Of a stretch of DNA of 64,000 nucleotides, positions 43,051 through 52,984 are shown in pieces. Made by a program: the position numbers and the translations under genes. The first letter of the stretch is position 1. Each line of letters opens with the position of its first letter. Origin of the DNA: Leptospiraceae bacterium (GTDB lineage Bacteria > Spirochaetota > Leptospiria > Leptospirales > Leptospiraceae); NCBI GenBank assembly GCA_017996175.1, contig JAGOHK010000014.1, positions 1-64,000 on the forward strand. The letters run 5' to 3'. Under the pieces are notes generated by a model that was not told where the DNA came from, did not search any database, and was given only the letters and a program-made list of their open reading frames with translations.

Positions 43051-43443
43051 TTACCTGCTCTCTACCATCACACATGCATAAGCAAGATAGTTTTTTTGAT
43101 TCTGTTCTAAGTATTCTATAATCTCTTCGCTCTCTGCTCCTGGTTGCAACCAAAAATTATCGTAGCCATTAGCCACAGCTTTTTTGATAGTATCCATTCC
43201 AATCTTTGGCGGAACTACCATATCAATGATGTCAGGAACAAATCCAAGTTCCTCTAACGTATGATACGCCTTATCCCCATCAATGGTTGTCGCCTTGGGA
43301 TTAACACCGTATACCTTGATATTTTTACTTTTCAAATCTTTATAGATAATATTTCCGTATTTGGAAGAATCGTTCGTGGCGCCTACAATCGCAATAGTAC
43401 AATCTTTTTTTTTGAGTAATTCTAGGACTCTATTTTCTTTCAT
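43051..43443 (-). CDS. CoA-binding domain protein (YccU-like)
   Basis: The product has 130 residues and is a single Rossmann domain. 'IAIVGATNDSSKYGNIIYKD', 'KVYGVNPKATTIDG', 'VPDIIDMVVPPKIG' and 'FWLQPGAESEEI' are the ordered blocks of the CoA_binding_2 family. It binds CoA or another nucleotide; no partner ligase domain is attached. It sits in a run with a methyltransferase upstream (3-base gap) and fapA downstream. Confidence 0.92.
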   Translation of the reverse strand: MKENRVLELLKKKDCTIAIVGATNDSSKYGNIIYKDLKSKNIKVYGVNPKATTIDGDKAYHTLEELGFVPDIIDMVVPPKIGMDTIKKAVANGYDNFWLQPGAESEEIIEYLEQNQKNYLAYACVMVESR

Positions 43444-43446
43444 ACT

Positions 43447-44082
43447 TTACTCCCTATAATCATAAAATTGAGTTTTAAATTCTGGACCTGCAACAATTTC
43501 CATTCCATATACAAATTCATTTATTGTAAATGCATTTACGATTTTCAACTTATAGAACTCGGCTAAGTATTTCATTTTATCAAAAGAAATTTTATCTTTA
43601 ATCGCTGGACCTTCGGGAAACTCCACCTTAGCCCAATCAATTACAAAAAGTCTGCCTTCTGGTTTCATCGATCGAATGAGTCCGTCCATAGCAAACCCTG
43701 GATCAGGAAATGTAGAAAGACACATGGAAGTAAAAATCACATCCGGTAGTGGAATCCAATTGGGAAGAAGTGGATGCTCTGTTTTATCAATATGTACAAC
43801 TGTAAAGTTTTGTATATTCTCCTCGACCTTCTTCTTAAGTACCATATCCAGAATTTCTTGTTGGTAATCTATTCCCCAGAGATGTGCCTCTTTATTCATT
43901 TTCTTTTTTAAATGATGGATAAAAAAACCTTTCCCCATTCCAAAATCCGCAACATGCATCGCGTCTTTAATTTCTATATAGTACATGATTTTTTCAGGTG
44001 GGCAAATAATCTTTCTGCGTGAGGACAAAAGAAAGTCCTGGTATTTCATATCTTCGTAATAGTCAATTTCCTGGCTAATCAT
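43447..44082 (-). CDS. Class I SAM-dependent methyltransferase
   Basis: The product has 211 residues. Motif I is 'VADFGMGKGFFIHHL' at about 38-52, and the acidic end of strand 2 is in 'LWGIDYQQEIL'. A proline-containing loop ('DVIFTSMCLSTFPDPG') replaces the usual catalytic motif IV. Methyl-acceptor residues are not diagnostic. It lies at the head of an apparent three-gene run (methyltransferase, CoA-binding, fapA). Confidence 0.85.
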   Translation of the reverse strand: MISQEIDYYEDMKYQDFLLSSRRKIICPPEKIMYYIEIKDAMHVADFGMGKGFFIHHLKKKMNKEAHLWGIDYQQEILDMVLKKKVEENIQNFTVVHIDKTEHPLLPNWIPLPDVIFTSMCLSTFPDPGFAMDGLIRSMKPEGRLFVIDWAKVEFPEGPAIKDKISFDKMKYLAEFYKLKIVNAFTINEFVYGMEIVAGPEFKTQFYDYRE

Positions 44083-44182
44083 CGCAATATTTTCCCTATT
44101 ATGTCTAATCGACTCTACAATCTGAACTCTTAAATGTCGACAATAAAATTACGATTGTAAACTCGGCAAATAATAATTATGG

Positions 44183-45811
44183 TTGAAATTTATTTCCATG
44201 TATTCTATTTTTGTTTTTCTTTTATCCGTATATGGTACAGCTATGAAACACTTAACTAAACTCAACCGATTCCTTTCAGAAATCCGATTTTCTAAAAACT
44301 TCCAACTAGGTCTTTTCGTCATTTTGATTTCACTGCTAACGATTCCTATTTTCACCCAGGAAACGCAGCCCAATAAAAAAGTAGATAAAGATGTTGTTTC
44401 CGACCTAAAAGCGACACTCAGCAGTGATTCCATTTCCATTGAGCTAAATTGGACTCCTCCTGCCGAAGAAGGAGATATAATCATAGCAAGATCAAATGAA
44501 GTGATTGATACAGTGGAAAAACTAGGTGTTTCTGATTCTTTGGGAAAACATAAAAGTGATAAAGCAAATATCTTTAATTTCTTTAAAGATCAAAATTTAA
44601 GACCGGGTGAATACTATTATGCGATTGTGCTAGTCTCGCAAGTTAAAAAGAAAAGAGTAAAACTTTTTCCCGGAGTAAACTATACCATCATTCCTGTAGT
44701 GATTCCAGAAAGAGCAGAAAATCCTAAAATCGCAACACCTGTTCTAGAAGATTCTCATACATCTGACTCTATTGATCATTTGAAAATTAAAAATATTGAT
44801 AATTCTGTGAGAATTACTTGGACACCTCCGCACGATGCAGAAAAAAATTCAGTCAAGTATACCATTTACCGCTCCCTTGACTCAATGTCCAATATAGGAC
44901 TCTTAGACAAAGCAACTAAAATTGGAGAAGTTTTACACCCCGAAACAACTTTTCTAGATATAGGTCTAAACTCTTCTCAAACCGTTTACTATGGAGTATC
45001 CGTAACAATCAAAGAGAAAGAAAAAATTCCTCTGGTAGAAGATAAATCCTTTCGAAAATTCTATTTTGTAAAAGCAGAAAAAAAAGAAGTAGAAGACATC
45101 AAAGTTATTCCAGAAAAAAAAGAAACAATCTCAATTGAGCCTAAATTACTCCAAGTAGAAAATTTAGCGGGTGAAGTAAGAAAAGATGGAATACATCTCA
45201 CTTGGTCTTCTCCCAAAGATGCATTGAATAATTCTACTACCTATTATATATACGAATCAAAAACTCCCTTTATCAATGAATTAAATTCCAAACTCACAGA
45301 AAATGCAAAAAGAGTTGGAACTGTAGTCCATCCTGATTTGTCTTTTCTTCACCCTAGTACTGATAAATCTTCAACAGCATACTATGGAGTAACCACAAAG
45401 AACCACGATGAGCCAGAAAACACAATCCTGAAAGAAGGACAATCCTACATTAAAATCGAATTCGAAGCCCCAAAAAAAAAGAAAAAGAAGAAAGAAGAGC
45501 CTAAGGTAGAGGAAAAAACTCCCGTACTCGTGGATGAATTAAATCCAGATTTTGATACGATCATGACATATTACTATAAAAAACAAAGATTTAGAGAAGC
45601 GCTCGTTAAATTTAAATCTCTGGCGGATAGAGTTTCCGATAATTCCCTAAGGGGCAAATCTCTATTTTTCGCAGCACTCTGTCACTATAACATGAGTGAA
45701 TTCAATTCCGCTTTAAAAATATTATTAAAAGAAGAAGTTCAAATGAACTATGATAAAGAACGTATAGATTTTTATGTCAAAAGATGTTTAGAAAATCGGG
45801 GAAATAAATGA
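44183..45811 (+). CDS. FN3-like repeat and TPR envelope protein
   Basis: The frame has up to 542 residues; a start at the ATG at 44243 (522 residues) places a membrane signal ('GLFVILISLLTIPIF') near the N-terminus. Three fibronectin-type-III-like modules of about 100-130 residues follow ('SIELNWTPPAEEGDIIIARS', 'VRITWTPPHDAEKN', 'GIHLTWSSPKDALN'), then a Lys-rich linker ('KKKKKKEEPK') and a C-terminal TPR-like helical domain. It is probably periplasmic or surface-located. The ATGA overlap with the next gene links it to a second TPR protein. Confidence 0.8.
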   Translation: MKFISMYSIFVFLLSVYGTAMKHLTKLNRFLSEIRFSKNFQLGLFVILISLLTIPIFTQETQPNKKVDKDVVSDLKATLSSDSISIELNWTPPAEEGDIIIARSNEVIDTVEKLGVSDSLGKHKSDKANIFNFFKDQNLRPGEYYYAIVLVSQVKKKRVKLFPGVNYTIIPVVIPERAENPKIATPVLEDSHTSDSIDHLKIKNIDNSVRITWTPPHDAEKNSVKYTIYRSLDSMSNIGLLDKATKIGEVLHPETTFLDIGLNSSQTVYYGVSVTIKEKEKIPLVEDKSFRKFYFVKAEKKEVEDIKVIPEKKETISIEPKLLQVENLAGEVRKDGIHLTWSSPKDALNNSTTYYIYESKTPFINELNSKLTENAKRVGTVVHPDLSFLHPSTDKSSTAYYGVTTKNHDEPENTILKEGQSYIKIEFEAPKKKKKKKEEPKVEEKTPVLVDELNPDFDTIMTYYYKKQRFREALVKFKSLADRVSDNSLRGKSLFFAALCHYNMSEFNSALKILLKEEVQMNYDKERIDFYVKRCLENRGNK

Positions 45812-46995
45812 GTAGATTAATTTTTGTATTAGTTGGATTTTTATTTGTTGCTGCAGGAGTTTTGACCGCTGTTCACTTTATGGTCAACCGAGCAGAAGAA
45901 AAAACAGCGGAAAGTAGCGCATATCCATTCGAAGAAAGATTAAAGATAGCAGAAGAACTATTAAGTCAATCCAGTAAAAAAAGCTCTCAAAAAGCACTTC
46001 TTCTTTTTACAGAACTTTCTTCTAAGACCATCCCTGAAGGACTAAAATTTAGAGTTACATTCGGTCATGCAGGTGCCCTTCAAAAAAATAAAGATAGACT
46101 TAGAGCTCTAGATATTTACAAAGAATTAAACCAACTACCAAATCTCTCCAAAGAGGAGAGGGAAAATCTAAGTTATGCGCTCGGAAATTTACTGCTAATT
46201 TTAAATCAGGAAGAAGAAGGGCGAATACACCTCAATTCAGTTTTACAAACTAGTAAAGATAATAAACTTAGATCAAAGGCACTACTTTCGATTGCTGATT
46301 ATTTTATGCGAAAGGTAAAATACGAAAATGCTAGTAAAAATTACTTTCTTGCGGTTCAGGAATATCCTAATAATGTGCAAGCAAGAATTGGATGGACAAG
46401 AGCACTTAGAAAACTCGGAAAGGATTTTGCCTCTTACGATATTTTCGAAAATTATTCAGAAGAAGTTTCAGCCATTGACAAAGAAGAAACAAAGCCGAAA
46501 GTTAGCGAAGAAAAATCTGCCGGATTTGATAAAGCTAAAACTCTTTATAATAAAAATCAATTCGAAAAAGCATTACATGCATTTGCAAAACTTCTCAAAA
46601 AAACTCATTCAGGCAAACAACGAGAGAGAATTCTTTATTATATGGGAGAATCCAATTTAAAACTAGGACGTTATTCGGAAGCAATACGCTTTGCAGAGGA
46701 AGTTTTAGTGAATGAACCAACTTCTTTAGATCATTATGCCTTATTCACAAAAGGAATGGCTTTATTTTCAACAAAAAAATATGATAGAGCAGCAGCAGTT
46801 TTCAATGCGATAGTAGATAAGTATGAAACAAGTACGTTAACCGAAAGAGCTAAAAGATATGCAAACGAATGTTTGCACCTGCTAAAAGAAGATGTAAAAT
46901 ATCCATCAACTGAAGAGAAAAAGAATGAAGAAATGGACGCACCTGAAAATAATAACTCCGAAGACGGAGAAAGTGAAGAAGAAGCAAGGGCTTAA
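45808..46995 (+). CDS. Membrane-anchored TPR protein
   Basis: The product has 395 residues. A single N-terminal membrane anchor ('LIFVLVGFLFVAAGVLTAVHF') is followed by about eight TPR units, for example 'ASKNYFLAVQEYPNNVQARI' and 'ALHAFAKLL ... RERILYYMGESNLKLGRYSEA'. An acidic tail ends it. It overlaps the upstream FN3 protein gene by 4 bases and so probably forms a complex with that protein on the outer face of the inner membrane. Confidence 0.87.
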   Translation: MSRLIFVLVGFLFVAAGVLTAVHFMVNRAEEKTAESSAYPFEERLKIAEELLSQSSKKSSQKALLLFTELSSKTIPEGLKFRVTFGHAGALQKNKDRLRALDIYKELNQLPNLSKEERENLSYALGNLLLILNQEEEGRIHLNSVLQTSKDNKLRSKALLSIADYFMRKVKYENASKNYFLAVQEYPNNVQARIGWTRALRKLGKDFASYDIFENYSEEVSAIDKEETKPKVSEEKSAGFDKAKTLYNKNQFEKALHAFAKLLKKTHSGKQRERILYYMGESNLKLGRYSEAIRFAEEVLVNEPTSLDHYALFTKGMALFSTKKYDRAAAVFNAIVDKYETSTLTERAKRYANECLHLLKEDVKYPSTEEKKNEEMDAPENNNSEDGESEEEARA

Positions 46996-47062
46996 ATACT
47001 TTTAAAAAATAGGAGCCATAAAAAAATAATCTTGAAATAAAATTTTTTTATGTAATCTTTAC

Positions 47063-49195
47063 ATGATGCGTTACGGGATATACTTATTAACTTTTCTTTT
47101 TTTATTTAATTCCTGTAACTTTATTAAAAACAATCCACATATTAATAATCCAAAAGCTCAAAAAGGAATACTAGACTTACGAGATTGGAATTTTGAAGAA
47201 CAAGGTGCTGTTAAATTAGATGGAGAGTGGGAGTTTTATTGGGAAGAACTTTATTCTTTAGAAGAAATCAATGGAATTTATTTAGACAAATCTTACTTCA
47301 CCATCCCGCGTACTTGGAACGATAGAGATGTAAACGGAAAAATTTTAGACGGGGATGGGTTCGCCACTTTTAGACTGAGAATCCTTCTGCCGCCTGACTC
47401 TCCTGCACTTGCAATTCGCTCACAACAGCAAGCTACTGCGTTCAAAATATTTGTAAATGGAAGCGGGACTTTGGGGTCAGGTAGAGTTGGAAAAACTGAG
47501 TTAGAATCCATTCCAGATACAATCCCCGCTATCGGTTACACCCCCGACCTGAGGATGCAAGATATGGAAATAGTGATGCAAATTTCTAATTTTCATCATA
47601 GAAAGGGGGGGGTTTGGCATAGTATTTTTTTAGGAACTTATCATCAAATTAGCGAAATAGAAAAATCAGCAAGAGAAACAGATTCTTTCTTGGCGGGACT
47701 TTTATTTTTTATTTTTGTATATCATATAGGATTTTATCAACTCAGACGCAATGATAAATCGTCTATCGCATTTTCTTTCTTTTTCTTGTTACTTTTTTTT
47801 CGAATTATCACTACCGGTGAGAAGCTAATTACAAATTACCCCATCTTTGATAATTTTTATATTTACATCCGAATGGAGTATCTTGTTTTTTTCTGGGGAC
47901 CTTCTCTTGGAATCCAATTTTTGCATTACCTTTTTCCCAAAGAAATAGATAAGCGAATTCATTACGTTTATTACGGATTAAGTACCTTAGCAACTCTCAG
48001 TCTTTTTTTAAAACCGAAGTATTTTACATTTGCACTGCCAATACTACAACCTTTTTTTCTTCTACTATTAATTATAGTTCCCTACTTTTTATTCAGAGCA
48101 ATTCAGCACAAACGGGAATATGCAAGATCCATATTAGTCAGCACAAGTGCGATTATTCTCACGAACGTACACGACCTACTGGTTCTTAATGAAGTAATTC
48201 ATACAAATATGTTTTTAATTCCCTACGGAATTGCAGTAATGGCGCTTACTCAGTCCTATGCGCTACTCTTGAAATTTTCTGCTGCCTTTAAAAGAATTGA
48301 AGAATTATCAGGGGACTTAAGAAGGACTAATTTTGCTTATGCGCGCTTCGTTCCTTATGAACTAATACTTTATCTAAAAAAAGAAAGTATTTTAGAGGTT
48401 ATGCTTGGAAATCAAATCCAAAGGGAAATGACGATTTTGTTTTCGGATATAAGATCTTTTACAGAGTTATCAGAAACCATGACCCCGGAAGAAAATTTTA
48501 ATTTTTTAAATGCATACTTAAAAAGAATGAATCCTTGCGTGCAGTACCATAATGGATTTATTGATAAATACATCGGAGATGGGCTAATGGCTCTTTTCCC
48601 CATAAGTCCAGATGATGCAGTTGAATCGGCAATTGCTATGCAGAAAGAAATTAGAATTTACAATGAACAGAGAGTAGAAAAAAAATATGCTCCCATTCAG
48701 ATTGGGATAGGGCTTCACACTGGAATGATAATGCTTGGAACGATTGGAACCGAAGATCGTATGGAAGGCACTGTCATTTCCGATGCAGTAAACCTAGCTT
48801 CTCGAATTGAAGGGCTCACTAAAATGTACGGCGCCGCTATTCTTTTAAGCATCGAGACTTTGTTCTCCTTAGATGATGCAGATAAATATATGTATAGAAT
48901 TTTAGACAGAGTAAAAGTAAAAGGTAAAAGTAAAAATCTTACCGTTGTAGAAATTTTAGACGGTCACTCTGAATCCGTACTCGAATTATTCAAAGCTACA
49001 AAAACCCAATTCGAAACAGGGGTTAGTTACTATTTAACGCAAGATTTTCACTTAGCAGTGAGTTGCTTCAAAGAGATTGTTGAAATAAACCAATATGACA
49101 AGGCAGCCCAGCTCTACTTGAAACGTTCTCTATACTATGAAAAAAATGGAGTCCCTTTTGATTGGGAAGGGGTATCTTCCTTTGATGATAGATGA
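47063..49195 (+). CDS. 7TM adenylate cyclase (7TMR-DISM + class III cyclase)
   Basis: The product has 710 residues. A signal or lipobox-like start (FNSC near residue 18) is followed by an extracytoplasmic beta-sandwich of the 7TMR-DISMED2 type ('DLRDWNFEEQGAVKLDGEWE'), then seven membrane helices (about 205-400), then a class III cyclase (445-640). Metal Asp residues are in 'LFSDIRSF' and 'IGDGLMALF'; Lys in 'DKYIGDG' and Thr in 'EGTVISD' suit ATP; the transition-state Asn and Arg are in 'NLASRIEG'. A TPR-like tail ends it. cAMP production in response to an external ligand is inferred. Confidence 0.93.
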   Translation: MMRYGIYLLTFLFLFNSCNFIKNNPHINNPKAQKGILDLRDWNFEEQGAVKLDGEWEFYWEELYSLEEINGIYLDKSYFTIPRTWNDRDVNGKILDGDGFATFRLRILLPPDSPALAIRSQQQATAFKIFVNGSGTLGSGRVGKTELESIPDTIPAIGYTPDLRMQDMEIVMQISNFHHRKGGVWHSIFLGTYHQISEIEKSARETDSFLAGLLFFIFVYHIGFYQLRRNDKSSIAFSFFFLLLFFRIITTGEKLITNYPIFDNFYIYIRMEYLVFFWGPSLGIQFLHYLFPKEIDKRIHYVYYGLSTLATLSLFLKPKYFTFALPILQPFFLLLLIIVPYFLFRAIQHKREYARSILVSTSAIILTNVHDLLVLNEVIHTNMFLIPYGIAVMALTQSYALLLKFSAAFKRIEELSGDLRRTNFAYARFVPYELILYLKKESILEVMLGNQIQREMTILFSDIRSFTELSETMTPEENFNFLNAYLKRMNPCVQYHNGFIDKYIGDGLMALFPISPDDAVESAIAMQKEIRIYNEQRVEKKYAPIQIGIGLHTGMIMLGTIGTEDRMEGTVISDAVNLASRIEGLTKMYGAAILLSIETLFSLDDADKYMYRILDRVKVKGKSKNLTVVEILDGHSESVLELFKATKTQFETGVSYYLTQDFHLAVSCFKEIVEINQYDKAAQLYLKRSLYYEKNGVPFDWEGVSSFDDR

Positions 49196-49626
49196 TTAAA
49201 TCTTTTTTAGAGAAATTTCAAATTCTCGCCAAACACCACCCAAACGAAATACCTTCCCTTTCGCAAATTTATCAAAATGGAATTTTACTCGCAGAAAGAT
49301 TTAATCAAGTGGAAGAAACTTCTACAACTCATCTACATAGCGAAATTTTATGTATAGAGGCAGTACAAAAAAAAATAAATTCGAAATTTTTAAATGACTG
49401 TATTTTGCTAACCAGCATTGAGCCTTGTATAATGTGTGCGGGAGCAATTATCCAATCTAGAATCGCTGAGGTTATTTATTTCTTAGAAGCAACAAAAACA
49501 GAGGGGATAACTTCGATTAGCTTTGAATCTATTTACTCAAAAAATCATTTTCCGAAATTGACATTACTCCATTCAGAAGAAATTGAATCTATTGTGAAAG
49601 ATTTTTTTAAATCTAAAAGGGGCTAA
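49192..49626 (+). CDS. tadA: tRNA adenosine deaminase TadA-like
   Basis: The product has 144 residues of the CDA-fold deaminase family. The zinc motif is H49-S50-E51 (HSE rather than the common HAE) with P78-C79-x2-C82, and 'EPCIMCAGAIIQSRI' is very TadA-like. It is expected to convert wobble adenosine 34 to inosine in tRNA-Arg. The fold is slightly short and divergent, so a nucleobase deaminase is possible. It overlaps the cyclase gene by 4 bases (ATGA). Confidence 0.82.
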   Translation: MIKSFLEKFQILAKHHPNEIPSLSQIYQNGILLAERFNQVEETSTTHLHSEILCIEAVQKKINSKFLNDCILLTSIEPCIMCAGAIIQSRIAEVIYFLEATKTEGITSISFESIYSKNHFPKLTLLHSEEIESIVKDFFKSKRG

Positions 49627-49694
49627 TGAACCTAACACCAAATGCAACTCAAATAACCTCTTAAAGAAATTTACCTTACGCTATTATTTGATAT

Positions 49695-50252
49695 TTATTT
49701 AATCGGTTCATAGCAGAGCAGCACTACCCCACTCTTCAAAAAAGTTTTAGTACGAAGCAACTTCAAATCGAGGTCGCATTTGAGTCCTTTGAATATTTGT
49801 GCTCCAGCTCGAACGACTGGATCAACCATGATTTGGTATTCGTCAATTAATCCTAGTTCTGCGCACTGAGTGACAATACTCCCACTTCCGAGTATAGTAA
49901 TATCTTTCTTAGATGTCTTTTTTATTTTCTGAATAAATTCACCAATATTCGTTTTCACTATTTTTGTATTTTTCCAATCTGCTTTTTTTAAAGTAGTAGA
50001 AAACACAATTTTATCTGCATCATTCATATTCTTAGCCATAAGAGGAGAATTTTCTTTAGCCATAGAAGTTTTCCAGTATCCTGCCATCATCTCATAGGTT
50101 ATACGCCCAAATAAAAGTATATTATCAGATTTCATATTCTCGAGCGCATACTCGCTTTCTTCCTCTCCATGCGTATGCCAACTAATATCTCCCTTGGCTC
50201 CCTTAAAATTTCCATTCAAGGTTATAAAGTTAAATGCAATTAATTTTCCCAT
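49695..50252 (-). CDS. RibD C-terminal/DHFR-like reductase
   Basis: The product has 185 residues from the ATG at 50252. 'FNFITLNGNFKGAKGDISWH' and 'NILLFGRITYEMMAGYW', followed by 'ITILGSGSIVTQCAELGLID' and 'EYQIMVDPVV', are the ordered blocks of the RibD_C (dihydrofolate-reductase-like) family. It binds NADPH in a DHFR fold; the substrate of the stand-alone members is unknown. It is 17 bases downstream of the PIN toxin gene. Confidence 0.88.
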   Translation of the reverse strand: MGKLIAFNFITLNGNFKGAKGDISWHTHGEEESEYALENMKSDNILLFGRITYEMMAGYWKTSMAKENSPLMAKNMNDADKIVFSTTLKKADWKNTKIVKTNIGEFIQKIKKTSKKDITILGSGSIVTQCAELGLIDEYQIMVDPVVRAGAQIFKGLKCDLDLKLLRTKTFLKSGVVLLCYEPIK

Positions 50253-50269
50253 ATTCTGCCTCACTAAAA

Positions 50270-50698
50270 TTAAGACAATTCCAGCTTCTCCAAAATTTCA
50301 TCTGCACTGAAAATTTTCATATCTGCTTTCTTAAAGTCTTTCTTATTTCTGCTTACCAAGTAATCTAAGCCATTATTTTTTGCGACTATGTATTGAATCG
50401 AATCTTCGAAATCAGAAAAACCAATTTTCATGGCTGCTCTCATTATTTCTTCATCGACAGCTAATACTTTAATAATATCAATGAGATCTTTTAAGCATTC
50501 CAAAGCTTTTTTATTGCTCTTTAATTCTTTTCTGAGAATGTAATAGATATTTGCCGCTACCAAAGAGGAAGTAAACAGATGAATCTTTTTAGAATCACCT
50601 AAGTCCAAAAGTTTTGCGGAGGCTTCATAAAATTCTTCTCTTTCTAAAAGCACGTCTAGAATGATATCGGAATCTAGAAATAGTTTTGGTTTACTCAT
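50270..50698 (-). CDS. PIN-domain (VapC-like) toxin
   Basis: The product has 142 residues. The PIN acidic residues are in 'KLFLDSDIILDVLLE' (Asp), a middle Glu/Asp in 'VDEEIMRAA' and 'SDFEDSIQYIVAKNNGLDYL', giving the usual metal-binding quartet. 'RNKKDFKKADMKIFSADEIL' is the standard end. It is predicted to be an endoribonuclease of tRNA or mRNA. It starts at the stop of its antitoxin (4-base overlap). Confidence 0.9.
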   Translation of the reverse strand: MSKPKLFLDSDIILDVLLEREEFYEASAKLLDLGDSKKIHLFTSSLVAANIYYILRKELKSNKKALECLKDLIDIIKVLAVDEEIMRAAMKIGFSDFEDSIQYIVAKNNGLDYLVSRNKKDFKKADMKIFSADEILEKLELS

Positions 50699-50946
50699 TT
50701 ACCTAAATGTTTTTCGATTAAGTAGTTACTTACGGAATCTTTATAGTCAATAGACTTTCCTTTTAAAACTCCACTTACCTTTCGAACACGAGGGGATAAA
50801 TTCTGCTTAAACTTCTTGGAAGATGTAAGCTCTAGAAAATATTCCTCAACCAAGCGAGATAAACTCTGGTTTGTTTCCGAAGCATATTCCTTCGCTCGAT
50901 TTATAATGCCTTTATCTAATTTTAAAGTTAATTTTGTATCTACCAT
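50695..50946 (-). CDS. Ribbon-helix-helix antitoxin (DUF6364-like)
   Basis: The product has 83 residues. 'KLTLKLDKGIINRAKEYASE' and 'NQSLSRLVEEYFLEL' form the strand-helix-helix DNA-binding fold of DUF6364 antitoxins; the C-terminal tail ('GKSIDYKDSVSNYLIEKHLG') would wrap the PIN toxin. It overlaps the toxin start by 4 bases, in the usual antitoxin-first order. Confidence 0.88.
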   Translation of the reverse strand: MVDTKLTLKLDKGIINRAKEYASETNQSLSRLVEEYFLELTSSKKFKQNLSPRVRKVSGVLKGKSIDYKDSVSNYLIEKHLGK

Positions 50947-51047
50947 ACGTATAACAATAAATATAATACGTATTAAGTCAATTAGAATTTAAAACTTTTT
51001 TCGCTCGATTTATTAGGCTAATCTAATTTATTGGAATTTCCAACTAA

Positions 51048-51132
<85 letters not shown>

Positions 51133-51144
51133 TTTTTTACTGCC

Positions 51145-52506
51145 ATGTCAGAAGAAAGCCACCTAGTATTCGCCCGAAAATACCGACCTCAACTATTTAA
51201 AGAAGTAGTTGAGCAAAAACTTGCTATCGGTGCACTCCTAAACGCTCTCAAGAATAATCGAGTCGGTCATGCCTATATTTTCTTCGGTCCACGTGGAGTT
51301 GGAAAAACTACCATCGCAAGGCTTCTCGCGAAACGTTTAAATTGTGAATCACCTGAAGATAACGAGCCTTGTAATAAATGTAAATCCTGCACTGAAATTA
51401 TGAAAGGCAATTCCAATGATGTATTGGAAATTGACGCGGCGAGTAACCGTGGGATCGATAATATCCGTGACCTTCGGGAAAATGTAAAATTCTCCCCAAT
51501 GGGTGGACGTTATAAAATTTACATCATCGATGAGGTTCACATGCTCACCGATCAATCGTTTAACGCATTATTAAAAACACTCGAAGAGCCACCCCATCAC
51601 GTAGTATTCATATTAGCCACAACCGAATACCACAAAATTCCAGAAACGATTCTTTCTAGATGTCAGGACTTTGTATTTAAAAAAGTTCCTCTGCCTAATT
51701 TACAATCATACATAGAGCATCTCTGCAAGATTGAAAAAATTGATTATGATTCCGATGGATTATTTTGGGTAGCAAAAAAAGGTGATGGATCTGTAAGAGA
51801 TACACTTTCCTTTTTAGAGCAAGCAGTTACCTTCACCGACGGGCATATCACTGGTAAACTCATAGGCAAAATGATCGGCTACCAAGGCGTAGACGTTCAG
51901 ATTGAATTGTTCAAAAGTATTTTAGGCGAGAAGACATTTCACAAATCTTTCCAGACAATCGAAAAAGTTTACAATGAAGGGGCTGACCTTCATAAATTCG
52001 CATGGGACTTCGTAGAATTTACACATGCACTCATACTAATCAAAGAAAATCTTGCTGATCGGGATTCTTTAAATTATCCGATAGAAGATATTCAAAAAAT
52101 CACAAAAGAACTAGAAACGTATAGTTCAGAAATCCTTACCCTACTTTCTGAAAAAATATATTCCATTTATGAAAAACTCATGTATTTAAAACTCAGAAAC
52201 TCTTTTGAAATGAAAATTTTTATAGAAATTTCTATTCGAAAATTAATCATTGATTTGAATAAACCTTCTGTAGCAGGTATTTTAGAAAAAATTCACGACT
52301 TGCAACAACTCCTCCAAAAAGAAGGAGAGAAATTTATAGCATCGGGAGTTTCCGAAAAACCTACCCCTACTCAGGCAGTAAAAGCAGCGGTTACTGTAAA
52401 TAAGCCTGAGATAGAAGAAGCCCCAGAGGATATTGATATGGAATCTATACTGAAAGATAAATTCTTAGGTACAGAAGTAGATTCATCGAAGTTACCGGAA
52501 ATTTAG
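51145..52506 (+). CDS. dnaX: DNA polymerase III gamma/tau subunit
   Basis: This clamp-loader ATPase has 453 residues from the ATG at 51145; an apparent longer frame only reads through the tRNA-Ser gene. Walker A is FFGPRGVGKTT (47-57), zinc ligands are Cys67, Cys76, Cys79 and Cys82, Walker B is 'IYIIDEVHML', and the sensor-1 region is 'VFILATTEYHKIP'. A short C-terminal tail follows, so the tau-specific part is reduced. It precedes ybaB and recR, the common dnaX-ybaB-recR order. Confidence 0.96.
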   Translation: MSEESHLVFARKYRPQLFKEVVEQKLAIGALLNALKNNRVGHAYIFFGPRGVGKTTIARLLAKRLNCESPEDNEPCNKCKSCTEIMKGNSNDVLEIDAASNRGIDNIRDLRENVKFSPMGGRYKIYIIDEVHMLTDQSFNALLKTLEEPPHHVVFILATTEYHKIPETILSRCQDFVFKKVPLPNLQSYIEHLCKIEKIDYDSDGLFWVAKKGDGSVRDTLSFLEQAVTFTDGHITGKLIGKMIGYQGVDVQIELFKSILGEKTFHKSFQTIEKVYNEGADLHKFAWDFVEFTHALILIKENLADRDSLNYPIEDIQKITKELETYSSEILTLLSEKIYSIYEKLMYLKLRNSFEMKIFIEISIRKLIIDLNKPSVAGILEKIHDLQQLLQKEGEKFIASGVSEKPTPTQAVKAAVTVNKPEIEEAPEDIDMESILKDKFLGTEVDSSKLPEI

Positions 52507-52633
52507 TAACCGATGTATTATAGCCTGCGGCTAACAAGCCCACCGCTAGGTGTGCAACACTCTTTTCCAGCGAGGGCACGCTGGACTCAACTTGTTTGCA
52601 AGGTGAGCCAAAAAACTTTTTAGGAGAAAATTT

Positions 52634-52984
52634 ATGTTTGGAAAAAAATTAGATAAAATGGCTGAGACTCTCGGCAAAATGAAAGACATGAAAAACCAAA
52701 TGGCAGCGATTCAGAAGCGAATCTCTGTTATCCGCGTAACCGCATCTGCCGGAGCAGGAATGGTAGACGTTACCGCTAGTGGTGACGGTGTTATCACAAA
52801 TATTAAAATTAATAAAAATCTTTTTGAAGGCGAAGACATGAAGATGTTAGAAGACCTAGTAATCTCAGCGACAAACGAAGCCCTCAAAAAATCCAAAGAT
52901 GCAATGACCCACGAAATGAAAAATGTAACTGGCGGATTCGATCCAAACGAACTTAGTAAACTCTTTGGCGGATCGGGTGACTGA
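52634..52984 (+). CDS. YbaB/EbfC nucleoid-associated protein
   Basis: The product has 116 residues. '[20 protein letters not shown]' (N-terminal helix), '[20 protein letters not shown]' (three-stranded sheet) and '[19 protein letters not shown]' followed by the C-terminal helix are the standard blocks. It binds DNA as a dimer and may bridge recombination with replication. AGGAGA precedes the ATG. It overlaps recR by 8 bases (GTG start of recR inside it). Confidence 0.95.
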   Translation: MFGKKLDKMAETLGKMKDMKNQMAAIQKRISVIRVTASAGAGMVDVTASGDGVITNIKINKNLFEGEDMKMLEDLVISATNEALKKSKDAMTHEMKNVTGGFDPNELSKLFGGSGD

